This document shows positions 15,754-26,362 of a stretch of DNA of 47,517 nt, one piece after another. This DNA comes from Candidatus Marithrix sp. Canyon 246 (lineage in GTDB: Bacteria; Pseudomonadota; Gammaproteobacteria; Beggiatoales; Beggiatoaceae): the NCBI RefSeq assembly GCF_001723685.1, contig NZ_MCBX01000021.1:1-47517 (forward strand), in the 5' to 3' direction. The notes below the pieces were generated by a model. That model did no database searches. It saw only the letters and a program-made list of their open reading frames with translations, and had not been told where the DNA came from. Position numbers and translations under genes: made by a program. The first letter of the stretch is position 1. Each line of letters starts with the position of its first letter.

Positions 15754-18387
15754 TTAATTAACAAACACATCCACCACTTTTTCATCTAAGCTAATTATAT
15801 ATTTAGTTGTAGATTTAGTATAAATATTGATACTTTGATGGCGTAAAATCTCTGTATTTTGTTCAATATAATTTGCTTGCTTAAATAAAATTTGTTCTAT
15901 TTCCGCCGCTTTAAATTTTTGAGTATTAGCTTTAATTTGTTTATCTTCTAATGTTGTCTCTAGTCGTTTTATCTGTTCTATTCCCTCAATATCTGGTATC
16001 AACAAAATTAGATAATCCTTAGCGCGGCTAATAGCAACATTTAAAATATGTTGCTTATTCAAAATTATGTTTTTGCTTATGGTTTTTGGAGGATTAAATA
16101 CGCTTAAAATAATATCAAATTCATCTCCTTGAAATTTATGGATAGTTCCTATCAATATCGTTATATTTTCATTAATATCATATTGCGCATTAATCATCTT
16201 TTCTATTAAATTTGCTTGGGCTAAATATGGACAAATTATTCCAATTTTCCATTTCGCTTTTTGCTTTTTACATTCTGCAACTAGAGACAAAGTTAATTCT
16301 AAACACAGTAAAGCGGAATAAATATGATAAGTACTATTTTTATTTAAACTATGCGGCTTATATAACTGATGTTTCTTTTTGATTGGAAATTTTATGACGC
16401 TGATTTCAGTTAAATTCACGCCATTAAACTTTAATGGTTTTTGAGACGCTGCTTGTCGATGATGGCTGATTAATCCATTATAACTAAATTTACTAAACAA
16501 GCTACCAATAGCAGGAAGGCTGCGATATTGTCGCATTAATGAAGTTTTGTTAGATTTAAATTTTTTTAATTTTAAAAAGCTATAAATATTTTCATCCTGC
16601 CACTCCTTGGCTAAAACTACAGGCGGAATTTGAAATGGATCACCAGCAATTATAAATTTACTAGGTTTATATAACACATAAATAATTTGCGCTAACATTA
16701 TCATTGAAGCCTCATCAAATATAACAATATCCCAATGATAATCCAAGCTATGATCATATAAAAATTTAGCAATTGTAGTAACAACAATAGATGATTTACT
16801 AGAATCATACTTCTTAGCTTTAACTGCCTCAATTTCTGTATCTGAACTTATACCAATACGAATTAGCTTTTTACTTATTTTATTACTAGCAAACTCTATA
16901 GTTTTTTTAACTAACAAATCTGCCGCTTTATTGGTAGGAGTCAAAACTAAAATTTTTTTATTCTGCTCAGCTAAAGGAATGATTTTTTCTTTAACTAAAA
17001 ACGTTGTTTTACCAGTTCCCGGTGGACCATAAATAAACTCAATATCAGAATAAAAAGTTTCTTGTAAGTTATCTTGACTATTTAATTGTTGAAAAGCAAT
17101 TTTTAATGATTCCCAGATAAAACTTTTATCAAGTAAATTTTCCAAATTCAATAAATCATTAAACCATGCAACACTATATTTCTCAGTTACAGCAATACGA
17201 GATTGAAGTGTTTCAATTTGAGATTGTTTTGCTATTCTTTCTGTAAATTGCTTTTCTAAAAGTACTAGTTTACTACTTTTAGCACTAGCAATTTTTAACT
17301 TCTCAATTAAAATTTTGGCAGCATAACTATTTGTGTTATAACTAGAATTTAAGTCTGCTAATTTAATATCATTAGCTTTCAAACACTGCAAATCTTGATT
17401 ATAAAGCCATTCCGTATCGCGTAAACTGATTAAAAATTTAGCATCAAAATAATAATATTTGTTATCGCGATAAAACCAATTATATTGCCCTTTAAAAATT
17501 TCCTTACCTTTTGCTGCTACAATTTTATTTAATAATAATTGCCATAATAATTTAGACTTATCAAAATTCATTGTCGCTAAAAAATTATTTAATCCTTCTA
17601 AATCATAATCATAACTATATTCAATCAAATGAGAATAATCATTGCTGCAATATCCTTGATGAATATCATGTCTTTCCAGTGCTGATAATTCTGTTTTTAT
17701 TTTAATCCGTCGAGGTAAGTCAGAAATGCCTAAACCCTTGAAAAAGTTCTTTAAAATATTTTTACCATATAAATTGAAAAAGGCAGAATAAAACTTATCG
17801 TTTAAAAAATAAACACTTGGATAATCCTGAAAATAATGAGTTAAACTATTGCAATAAATCTCGCTTGCTAACAATAATTTATCTGCATAACAAAAAGGAT
17901 ATTTTTGTAATTGTTGTAGATAACTAAATTTTTGTTGCGGTGATGAAAGACTTAAAAAAGATTGCAAAATTTTTTCAAAATCATTAAAAATAACAGCCTC
18001 TGATATATCCTGTTCTGTTTTATATTTAGGCAATATATAATATTGAATTTCATCATGTTCTTGTGGAGTAGTCAAACCTAAGTCCTTTAAAAAGTGTAAA
18101 GTTTTTTTATCTTGTATAAAACAATCTTTAATTGTCGGATATTCTAAATCATTGTTATTAGGTAAATATGCTTGTATATGACCAAGGCGATTATAAAAAG
18201 AGACTATTTCATTAGTAGTTAAACGTAAAATTGGTTTAGTTTTCAATAAAAAAACAATTTTAGTATTAGATAAATAATTCTCATTTAATATATAAATATA
18301 AAATCTTATTAACCAGTCATCAGTCTGATCCTCAATCCAAGTCCTATTAATACCGCGCAAAAAATTCTCAAAACTTCTATTAATCAT
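15754..18387 (-). CDS. Superfamily 1 (Upf1/Dna2-like) helicase with long N-terminal extension
   Basis: An 877-residue protein. Residues from about 450 are a full superfamily 1 motor: [15 protein letters not shown] (Walker A), LVLTPTNKAADLL, DIVIFDEASMIMLAQI (Walker B), IAGDPFQIPP, MRQYRSLPAIGSLFS, IGTIHKFQGDEFDI and LNVAISRAKDYLIL. The first ~440 residues are rich in Tyr, Phe and Lys with no domain I recognise. It is the first gene of a two-gene unit with the DUF262/DUF1524 protein. A divergent promoter region separates it from groES. The motor assignment is firm; the cellular role is not known. Confidence 0.88.
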   Translation of the reverse strand: MINRSFENFLRGINRTWIEDQTDDWLIRFYIYILNENYLSNTKIVFLLKTKPILRLTTNEIVSFYNRLGHIQAYLPNNNDLEYPTIKDCFIQDKKTLHFLKDLGLTTPQEHDEIQYYILPKYKTEQDISEAVIFNDFEKILQSFLSLSSPQQKFSYLQQLQKYPFCYADKLLLASEIYCNSLTHYFQDYPSVYFLNDKFYSAFFNLYGKNILKNFFKGLGISDLPRRIKIKTELSALERHDIHQGYCSNDYSHLIEYSYDYDLEGLNNFLATMNFDKSKLLWQLLLNKIVAAKGKEIFKGQYNWFYRDNKYYYFDAKFLISLRDTEWLYNQDLQCLKANDIKLADLNSSYNTNSYAAKILIEKLKIASAKSSKLVLLEKQFTERIAKQSQIETLQSRIAVTEKYSVAWFNDLLNLENLLDKSFIWESLKIAFQQLNSQDNLQETFYSDIEFIYGPPGTGKTTFLVKEKIIPLAEQNKKILVLTPTNKAADLLVKKTIEFASNKISKKLIRIGISSDTEIEAVKAKKYDSSKSSIVVTTIAKFLYDHSLDYHWDIVIFDEASMIMLAQIIYVLYKPSKFIIAGDPFQIPPVVLAKEWQDENIYSFLKLKKFKSNKTSLMRQYRSLPAIGSLFSKFSYNGLISHHRQAASQKPLKFNGVNLTEISVIKFPIKKKHQLYKPHSLNKNSTYHIYSALLCLELTLSLVAECKKQKAKWKIGIICPYLAQANLIEKMINAQYDINENITILIGTIHKFQGDEFDIILSVFNPPKTISKNIILNKQHILNVAISRAKDYLILLIPDIEGIEQIKRLETTLEDKQIKANTQKFKAAEIEQILFKQANYIEQNTEILRHQSINIYTKSTTKYIISLDEKVVDVFVN

Positions 18388-18416
18388 TTAAAAAATAAAA
18401 TTTATTACAAATAAAC

Positions 18417-18444
18417 CTTGAGATTATAAATGATGTCCTTATAC
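18417..18444 (+). promoter_or_regulatory. Candidate sigma-32 heat-shock promoter of groESL
   Basis: CTTGAGA (18417-18423), 13-base spacer and CCTTATAC (18437-18444) resemble the heat-shock consensus CTTGAAA / CCCCATNT. Transcription would begin near 18450, about 43 bases before groES. No CIRCE inverted repeat is visible, which agrees with sigma-32 rather than HrcA control. Confidence 0.45.
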
Positions 18445-18492
18445 ATAGCACCAATTAAAGCTCAGTAAAAAATTTTTAACATAGGAACATAT

Positions 18493-18783
18493 ATGCAAAT
18501 TCGTCCTTTACACGACCGTGTGATTGTGAAACGTCTCGATGAAGAAAAAGTCAGTGCTGGTGGAATCGTAATTCCTGATTCAGCTACCGAAAAACCTGTA
18601 CGCGGTAAAATATTAGCCGTTGGTAAAGGTAAAATTATGGATAATGGCGATGTACGCCCTCTTGATGTTCAAGTAGGTGATACCGTGTTATTTGGTAAAT
18701 ATGCCGGCACTGAAGTCAAAGTTGATGGTGAAGAATTACTAGTTATGCGTGAAGAAGACATCACGGGTATCATTGAAGCTTAA
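18493..18783 (+). CDS. groES: Co-chaperonin GroES
   Basis: The 96-residue lid of the chaperonin, starting [18 protein letters not shown] and with the mobile loop [21 protein letters not shown] lies 8 bases before the ATG. It is 23 bases upstream of groEL and shares its promoter. Length and motifs are standard. Confidence 0.98.
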   Translation: MQIRPLHDRVIVKRLDEEKVSAGGIVIPDSATEKPVRGKILAVGKGKIMDNGDVRPLDVQVGDTVLFGKYAGTEVKVDGEELLVMREEDITGIIEA

Positions 18784-18800
18784 TAATAATAAAAGGATAA

Positions 18801-20465
<1,665 letters not shown>

Positions 20466-20499
20466 ATCACATCTTCCCCTTTTTTCTCCCTCCTCCAAT

Positions 20500-20537
20500 A
20501 AACCTGACAGGTTTTTAAAACCTGTCAGGTTTTTTTT
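20500..20537. terminator. CCTGACAGG-family palindrome ending groESL
   Basis: A 16-bp stem (20500-20515 with 20517-20532) followed by a T run to 20537. It lies 35 bases after the groEL stop and ends only 5 bases before the oxyR ATG, so it also occupies the place where an oxyR promoter and ribosome site would be expected. Confidence 0.8.
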
Positions 20538-20542
20538 ACTTC

Positions 20543-21466
20543 ATGAATATTACCCTTAAACAATTACGTTATTTAATCGCTGTTGCAGATACATTACATT
20601 TTGGTAAAGCGGCAGAAAATTGTTGTATTAGTCAACCAGCATTAAGCTTACAAATTCAATCACTGGAAGAAAATTTAGGAATCTCATTAATAGAACGCAA
20701 TAAGCAGCGAGTGTTAATAACGCCTTTAGGCAATGAAATTATTCAACGAGCGCGATTTATTTTAGGTGATGTGAATGAATTAATTGAAACTGCACAATCC
20801 AATTGTGAGCCGCTTACAAATCCTCTATCTTTAGGCGTTATTCCAACGATTGGTCCATACTTGTTACCAAAGATATTACCTAAATTACGCCAAGCCTATC
20901 CAGATTTATCCTTAATCTTACAAGAAGAAAAAACCTATTTATTATTACAGCGGCTACGTGAAGGGCAATTAGATTTAGCCTTATTAGCTTTACCAATTGA
21001 GATTGGCGATTTAATGAGCCAAGACATTGCAGAAGAACCATTTGTAGTAGCAATGCCAAGCAAACATCCGCTCTGCAAACAAAAGGTAATTACTGAAAGT
21101 ACATTAGCAGAACAACAAGTATTGCTATTAGAGGATGGGCATTGTTTACGACAACATGCACTATCAGTATGCAAACAAATGGGAGCTAAAGAACAAACTC
21201 AAGTACAAGCAAGTAGCTTAGGAACACTAACTCAAATGGTAGCCAATGGTTTTGGCATCACCTTATTACCAGTAACTAGTTTAACTAGAGAAGCATATCA
21301 ACAAAATGACTTAGAAATACGCCATTTTAAACCACCAATACCAAGCCGGCGTTTAGGCTTTGTCTGGCGACGCACATCAGGCAGATTAAAAGAATTTCAG
21401 ATATTGATCAATTTTTTTAAGCCATTGGTAGAGCGAATAATTGAGGAAAATAATCGGGATTATTAA
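20543..21466 (+). CDS. oxyR: Hydrogen-peroxide sensing LysR regulator OxyR
   Basis: A 307-residue LysR-type regulator. The N-terminal helix-turn-helix is LHFGKAAENCCISQPALSLQIQSLEENLG; the sensing domain has LEDGHCLRQHALSVC with Cys201 and Cys210, nine residues apart as Cys199 and Cys208 of E. coli OxyR, and the SSLGTLTQMVANGFGITLLP segment. These make OxyR much more likely than a generic LysR protein. The ATG lies just 5 bases after the terminator T run and has no visible ribosome site, so translation may depend on read-through or be leaderless. Its 3' end overlaps the convergent HEPN gene by 4 bases. Confidence 0.92.
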   Translation: MNITLKQLRYLIAVADTLHFGKAAENCCISQPALSLQIQSLEENLGISLIERNKQRVLITPLGNEIIQRARFILGDVNELIETAQSNCEPLTNPLSLGVIPTIGPYLLPKILPKLRQAYPDLSLILQEEKTYLLLQRLREGQLDLALLALPIEIGDLMSQDIAEEPFVVAMPSKHPLCKQKVITESTLAEQQVLLLEDGHCLRQHALSVCKQMGAKEQTQVQASSLGTLTQMVANGFGITLLPVTSLTREAYQQNDLEIRHFKPPIPSRRLGFVWRRTSGRLKEFQILINFFKPLVERIIEENNRDY

Positions 21467-21885
21467 ACATCAGTTAATCGCTGTTCTACTAATTTTTCCA
21501 GTCTTTTGAAAAAACTTGCATACTCAGACATTTTAACTAAAGTTTGTTGATAAGCTGCTTCATCATAACGATGACTTAGTGTGTTTCTGTCATTCAGTGC
21601 TTGTATCCAAAGTAAATAATCATCTTCATTGATATAGCCAGCAGTATAATAAGCTTTGATGGCTTGCTTTGGTGTTTTAGTATCTACCGCTTCGTGTTTG
21701 AGAAGCAATGTTTTAATTAATTTCCAGCTTTGTTCTGTGACAATTTCAAATTTTTGCACCAAACCATTTTCCAAGCCATCAATAAGACGTGGATCCAGCA
21801 CTCCTTCTAAGAGTTTATAATCCACATTTGCTAGATAGTCAAAACCTTCTAAACTTTGTTTAAAAACTTTTAGTTTTAATTCCAT
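21463..21885 (-). CDS. HEPN-type toxin (HI0074 family nucleotidyltransferase partner)
   Basis: A 140-residue all-helical protein of the HI0074/HEPN group. The RNase-type R-x4-H motif is visible in DRNTLSHRYDE (about residue 99). Such proteins form complexes with a small nucleotidyltransferase that blocks them by adding nucleotides near the motif. The start overlaps the 3' end of the upstream nucleotidyltransferase gene by 10 bases, and the 3' end overlaps oxyR by 4 bases on the other strand. Confidence 0.88.
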   Translation of the reverse strand: MELKLKVFKQSLEGFDYLANVDYKLLEGVLDPRLIDGLENGLVQKFEIVTEQSWKLIKTLLLKHEAVDTKTPKQAIKAYYTAGYINEDDYLLWIQALNDRNTLSHRYDEAAYQQTLVKMSEYASFFKRLEKLVEQRLTDV

Positions 21886-22181
21886 GGAATAATTTTCTTC
21901 AGGGCTTGCTGTTTAAACTGTTCGGAAACTTTTGAAAAGTCAACCAAATCAACATCATAAGGAATAAAAGACTCTTCTATTATTTCCTGTAGTTTTGCAA
22001 TGGTTGTATGATCCAACGGTTTTTGAGGCAAAATACCAATATCAATATCTGACGCAAAACCGGCTGAACCATTTGCCCTAGAACCAAACAGAAAAAATTT
22101 ACTAGCAGTTGGCAATTGGTTTTTGAGTAATTGTTTTAAATAAGTTTCACTGTTTTGATAAAGTATTGTAGCATTATTCAT
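21876..22181 (-). CDS. Minimal nucleotidyltransferase antitoxin (MntA-like)
   Basis: A 101-residue protein with the polymerase-beta nucleotidyltransferase motif FGSRANGSAGFASDIDIGI (GSRxxG..SDID at about residues 33-49) and a third acidic residue in DVDLVDF. It is the usual partner of the HEPN protein encoded just downstream, with a 10-base overlap. It is divergent from the aminotransferase gene, with about 50 bases between them containing AT-rich promoter-like sequence. Confidence 0.9.
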   Translation of the reverse strand: MNNATILYQNSETYLKQLLKNQLPTASKFFLFGSRANGSAGFASDIDIGILPQKPLDHTTIAKLQEIIEESFIPYDVDLVDFSKVSEQFKQQALKKIIPWN

Positions 22182-22233
22182 AATGCTATTATTATATCAT
22201 ATATTGACTCTTTTTATAACTAGTACAACCAAT

Positions 22234-22833
22234 ATGTCAAATCAACAATTTTTATTAGAAACCATCAAAATTATCAATGGAATTCCACAACATTTAGAAT
22301 TTCATAACCAGCGTCTAAATTATACCAGACAACATTTTAACAGCCAATCGAATACCATTGATCTAAAACAATTTATTGTTGCTCCATCAACAAATGGTAT
22401 TTATAAATGTCGTGTTATTTATTCAAATACAATTGAAGATATTCAATATAGTAGCTACACAGATAGACAATTTAAAACCTTTCAAACTGTTATAGCTAAT
22501 GATATTAATTATCAATTTAAATACTTAAATAGAGACGCTTTAAATCAATTACAGGCAGGAGCAAGAGGAGCAGATGATATATTAATCATCAAAAATGGAT
22601 TTATAACAGATACATCAATTGCCAATCTTGCATTTTATGATGACAAGAAATGGATTACACCAACAACACCCTTACTAGAAGGTACAACGCGAGCGCGACT
22701 GTTAAAACAAAAAAAAATAATAGCAGCACCGATAAGACTAGAAAATATAAAGAAGTATTCTAAAATGGCACTAATGAATGCCTTACTGGGATTTTATATA
22801 ATCAAACAACCAATCATCAATAAAACTGGATAA
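22234..22833 (+). CDS. Class IV PLP aminotransferase (PabC/branched-chain fold)
   Basis: A 199-residue fold-type IV PLP protein. Visible family marks are the candidate PLP lysine in FKYLNRDALNQ (about residue 90-95), the GFITDTSIANLAFYDD segment with the PLP-phosphate contacts, and TPLLEGTTRARLL. It is shorter than most class IV enzymes (about 270), missing part of the N-terminal domain; small relatives of this size annotated as aminodeoxychorismate lyase-like do exist. I chose ATG 22234 (MSNQQF) over an upstream frame start, because homology-like sequence begins there. Its 3' end overlaps the convergent membrane protein gene by 40 bases. Confidence 0.75.
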   Translation: MSNQQFLLETIKIINGIPQHLEFHNQRLNYTRQHFNSQSNTIDLKQFIVAPSTNGIYKCRVIYSNTIEDIQYSSYTDRQFKTFQTVIANDINYQFKYLNRDALNQLQAGARGADDILIIKNGFITDTSIANLAFYDDKKWITPTTPLLEGTTRARLLKQKKIIAAPIRLENIKKYSKMALMNALLGFYIIKQPIINKTG

Positions 22834-23348
22834 ATCCATTGCCATACAGGCGGTGATTTCGTTTCTGCTATTTCTAAACTAACTAATGGAGTGGTTTCAG
22901 CATGATCCAATATTTGTATAAATAAATTGCTGACAGTTTCAGTTATGTTTTTGATAGGGTTGACTTGAAGTTTTTGCACAGATTCTACAGTTTCAAAAAT
23001 TAGACTCAGTCTAACTGCGAATCTTTCAGTCTCAAAACCTAGTTTTTTAACTGGATATAACCACCACAATAAAGCAGCAACCAGTTGTTGAATTGAAGTG
23101 GTAAACATTAATAAATGAGACGCTAAAACAATAATTATTAAAACAGCAAGATTATGGAAAGCGTGTAGAACTAATAAAGATAAAAAAAACCAGCGTAAAC
23201 GCATTAACAATGGCAAAACTGAAGAGAAACTACAATAACACCTAAATATTACCAAAAACAATGGTACTACAACAATAAAAAACCAATTGCTTATTGTTAA
23301 ACCAATAAGCAATAAAATAAAACAAGCAAGTCGTATAATTGGATCCAA
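22794..23348 (-). CDS. Membrane protein resembling ECF transporter T component
   Basis: A 184-residue protein with hydrophobic stretches near residues 5-35, 45-80 and at the extreme C-terminus (IYPVLLMIGCLII). The middle, LLWWLYPVKKLGFETERFAVRLSLIFETVESVQ, resembles CbiQ/EcfT proteins, whose coupling helices follow such a segment; it is shorter than the usual 200-270. No ATPase or substrate-binding gene is adjacent. It follows pal by 3 bases, so it could be the last gene of the tol-pal transcript. Assignment is tentative. Confidence 0.5.
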   Translation of the reverse strand: MDPIIRLACFILLLIGLTISNWFFIVVVPLFLVIFRCYCSFSSVLPLLMRLRWFFLSLLVLHAFHNLAVLIIIVLASHLLMFTTSIQQLVAALLWWLYPVKKLGFETERFAVRLSLIFETVESVQKLQVNPIKNITETVSNLFIQILDHAETTPLVSLEIAETKSPPVWQWIYPVLLMIGCLII

Positions 23349-23351
23349 GAT

Positions 23352-23942
23352 TTAAGGATAAACCAACTCAACTCTACGATTTTTCCGCCATGCTTTTGCT
23401 GTATGCTCTAAAGCAATTGCTTGTTCTTCACCATAACTTAAAATAGAAATTTGATTTTCTATAACGCCTAATTTCAATAATAACTCTTGTGTAGTCTTCG
23501 CACGCCGCTCACCTAATGCTAAATTATATTCGCGTGAACCACGTTCATCAGTATGCCCTTCTAAACGCACGAAACTATTAGGATTTTTTTTCAAAAAACT
23601 TGCATGAGATTGTAGAATCTTACGATCCTTTTCTGTTAAAGTACTTTTATTGAAATCAAAATAAATTATTCGTTGACTAGGAATGCCGCTAAGACGCTGA
23701 TTTGAACCTTCATTTGTGAAATTTGGAAAATTACCAGCTGCCAAACTAGTACCATTTCCAGTATGCACTGTTGCTACTGGAAAATTAGGTTGCATTGAAG
23801 GGCGTTGTGGTTTAAATAGCGGTGGCGGTATCCGTGATGCCTGTTGAGCTTTATTGCTTTTTTTCACTAGCGGTTTTTTAGCACAAGCTGTTGATATAAC
23901 AACAGTTAAAAATATTAATAATACCGTATGCCATATTTTCAT
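23352..23942 (-). CDS. pal: Peptidoglycan-associated lipoprotein Pal
   Basis: A 196-residue outer membrane lipoprotein that ties the membrane to peptidoglycan and binds TolB. The ATG at 23942 follows GGAGATTTTC and gives a lipoprotein signal (TVLLIFLTVVISTAC, lipidated Cys at residue 21). The C-terminal OmpA-like domain has IIYFDFNKSTLTEKDRK, LEGHTDERGSREYNLALGERRA and WRKNRRVELVYP with the peptidoglycan-binding Asp and Arg. It is last of the core tol genes, 13 bases after tolB. Confidence 0.95.
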   Translation of the reverse strand: MKIWHTVLLIFLTVVISTACAKKPLVKKSNKAQQASRIPPPLFKPQRPSMQPNFPVATVHTGNGTSLAAGNFPNFTNEGSNQRLSGIPSQRIIYFDFNKSTLTEKDRKILQSHASFLKKNPNSFVRLEGHTDERGSREYNLALGERRAKTTQELLLKLGVIENQISILSYGEEQAIALEHTAKAWRKNRRVELVYP

Positions 23943-23955
23943 TGAAAATCTCCTA

Positions 23956-25260
23956 TTATTGTGTAAAAGGTGACCATGTTGGTTCACGCACTTCACTTAT
24001 TGGTATAGTTAAACGCTTTTGTATTTTACCATCAACTGACACTGTAGCAAGTTCATTGCCAGTTGAATATATTATAACTTCTCCATTAGGTGCAAAACTA
24101 GGTGAATCATTGAATTTAGTGTTACTAACAATTCTTAACTTTTTAGTTTTTAAGCTTAAAACAGCAATTTGATATTGACCTTTTTTTTGATGTAAAAAAG
24201 TTAATTTACTACCATCCGGGGAAAACCTAGCGCGTGCATTATAACCTCCTTTAAAAGTTAAGCGTCGTACTTTGCCACCATTCACTCCAACACGATAAAT
24301 CTGAGGTTTTTTCTTATAACGATCAGATGTAAATACAATTGATTTACCATTTGGTGCCCATTCAGCTTCAGTATCAATAGCTTTATTTTTAGTTAAACGT
24401 TTGAATTTGCGTTTTTTTATGGTATATATATATATTTCTGGGTTATTATCTTTTGATAAAGTTAAGGCTAAATATTGACTATCAGGAGACCATGCAGGAG
24501 CGGCATTCAAACCACGATATGCTGAAACTAAGATCTGTTTACCAGTACTAATTTCCTGTATATAAACCGCCATACGTTTACGTTGAGCGATATTGCTATA
24601 AGTGACATAGGCAATACTTTTTCCATCTGGAGACCAACGGGGTGAAAAAATCGGTTCATTTGACCTTAACATTAATTGGGGATTTTGCCCGTCTACATCT
24701 GAAATTGATAGATGATATTGTGGTTTTTGACCATTTTGTCGATGTACACTCACATAAGCAATACGTGTACTAAAAATACCACGTTTTCCTATAATTGCAT
24801 AATAAATATCATCAGTTATCTTATTTGATACTTGTTTTAAAGTTTGAGTAGTTGCTTGATAGGCTAATCCGATTAGACGCTTCTGATCATAAACATCAAA
24901 TAATTCAAATTCTATTTTATAATTTCCAGTCGTATTGCTAATCGCTCGTCCAATAACTAAATAAGGAATATTCATAGCCTGCCAACGGGCAAAATTAACT
25001 TGACGAGCATAAAAAGGTTGCTCTGGTAATTTTTTTCTAGCTAAAGGATTAAACAGCCCACTACTTGTTAAATTTTTAGAAATAATACCAACAATATTTT
25101 GAGGTAATGATTGCATTCCAGTTTGTTGAGCAAAAGGTACAATGGCAATAGCTTTTTTTCCGTTATCTTCTTTGCCACCTACAATGTCTATATTTAAAAT
25201 AGCATAGCTATTGCTTATGAATATAAAATAACTTATAAATAAAAATATTATTTTTAGCAT
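23956..25260 (-). CDS. tolB: Tol-Pal system protein TolB
   Basis: A 434-residue periplasmic protein with a signal peptide (IIFLFISYFIFISNSYA), an N-terminal domain with NIVGIISKNLTSSGLFNP, and a six-bladed propeller of repeats such as SPRWSPDGKSIAYVTY and APAWSPDSQYLALTLS. It links Pal to TolA. It starts 3 bases after tolA and belongs to one operon with tolQ, tolR, tolA and pal. Confidence 0.96.
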   Translation of the reverse strand: MLKIIFLFISYFIFISNSYAILNIDIVGGKEDNGKKAIAIVPFAQQTGMQSLPQNIVGIISKNLTSSGLFNPLARKKLPEQPFYARQVNFARWQAMNIPYLVIGRAISNTTGNYKIEFELFDVYDQKRLIGLAYQATTQTLKQVSNKITDDIYYAIIGKRGIFSTRIAYVSVHRQNGQKPQYHLSISDVDGQNPQLMLRSNEPIFSPRWSPDGKSIAYVTYSNIAQRKRMAVYIQEISTGKQILVSAYRGLNAAPAWSPDSQYLALTLSKDNNPEIYIYTIKKRKFKRLTKNKAIDTEAEWAPNGKSIVFTSDRYKKKPQIYRVGVNGGKVRRLTFKGGYNARARFSPDGSKLTFLHQKKGQYQIAVLSLKTKKLRIVSNTKFNDSPSFAPNGEVIIYSTGNELATVSVDGKIQKRLTIPISEVREPTWSPFTQ

Positions 25261-25263
25261 GGT

Positions 25264-26358
25264 TTATTTGGGTCTAAAAGTAAATTTAAAATGTTTAAAA
25301 GTATCACTTAATTCAGCAGGAATAGGTAATGGTGATGAACGGCGTATAGCTACGACTGCTGATTGATCAAAAACTTTATCGCCGCTACTTTCACTGACAA
25401 TAACAGAGCTAATAACCCCGTTACTCTTGACACGCAATTCTATAACACAAGAAGTATTATTATTAGCACCCCTAGGGCGTATCCATTTACTCAAAACTTG
25501 AGTTTGAATGTTTTTTACTGTCGTTTTAATCAGTGTTTTACGATTTTTAGCCTTATCTTCATCCAATTTTTTACGTTCAACAAGTTTCTTTTTTTCATCT
25601 TCTTCCGCTTGTAATTTTTTCTCTTCAGCGATACGACGAGCGCGTTCTTTAGCAAGTTGAGTCTGTCTTTTTTGAGCTAAACTACGAGCGCGTTCAGCTC
25701 GCTTAGCTGCTTGTTTACGTTCTCGTATTAAACGAGCACGTCTAGCAGCACGACGTTGTTTTTCTCTAGCTAAACGAGCGCGTTCAGCCGCATCACGCCT
25801 TTGTTTTCTAGCTAATAAAGCCAGTTTTACCGCTTCACGTTTTTTCTCTTTAGCTATACGAGCTTGTTCAGTTGCCTCATATGCACGTCGCAGTTTTTCT
25901 CGACGCTTTAAACGTGCCATTTCTGCTATTTGACGACGTTTTTCTTCGGCAATTTTAGCTAAACGAGCTTGTTTTTCTAACTTACGTCTTTCAATTTGTT
26001 CGCGTTTAAACTTTTCCAATGCAGCCGCTTCAGTTACTTGACGTTGCTTAATTAAGGCTAAACGCTGTACTTCTAATTGCTTTTGTTGACGTAATTCATT
26101 TAAAGCTTGTCTTTTATCAATTAAGCTCTGTTCCAATTTTGTTATAGGTACAGAAGTTTTTTCATTATTTTTAATCGTAGCTAACCATTGCTCCTCATTC
26201 ATTGCAACTGCTTGCATAACCGGTTGTTCTGGTTCAGGAGATGAAGGTGATATTTTTATTTCTGGTATCTTTTGCCATGTTATACTTATAACTAAGATAG
26301 CGAATAATAAACCATGAATAACTATCGAATTAAAAAATGAAATAAATTTATCCCACAT
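25264..26358 (-). CDS. tolA: Tol-Pal system protein TolA (full length)
   Basis: A 364-residue inner membrane protein that spans the periplasm. It has an N-terminal membrane helix (IVIHGLLFAILVISITW) after MWDKFISFF, a long Arg/Lys/Glu/Ala-rich helical rod at about 60-265 and a C-terminal TonB-like domain (VLSKWIRPRGANNN, CVIELRVKSNGVI, FTFRPK). The rod is much more basic than in E. coli. It follows, by 4 bases, a shorter protein with a similar N-terminus. Confidence 0.93.
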   Translation of the reverse strand: MWDKFISFFNSIVIHGLLFAILVISITWQKIPEIKISPSSPEPEQPVMQAVAMNEEQWLATIKNNEKTSVPITKLEQSLIDKRQALNELRQQKQLEVQRLALIKQRQVTEAAALEKFKREQIERRKLEKQARLAKIAEEKRRQIAEMARLKRREKLRRAYEATEQARIAKEKKREAVKLALLARKQRRDAAERARLAREKQRRAARRARLIRERKQAAKRAERARSLAQKRQTQLAKERARRIAEEKKLQAEEDEKKKLVERKKLDEDKAKNRKTLIKTTVKNIQTQVLSKWIRPRGANNNTSCVIELRVKSNGVISSVIVSESSGDKVFDQSAVVAIRRSSPLPIPAELSDTFKHFKFTFRPK

Positions 26359-26362
26359 TTTT

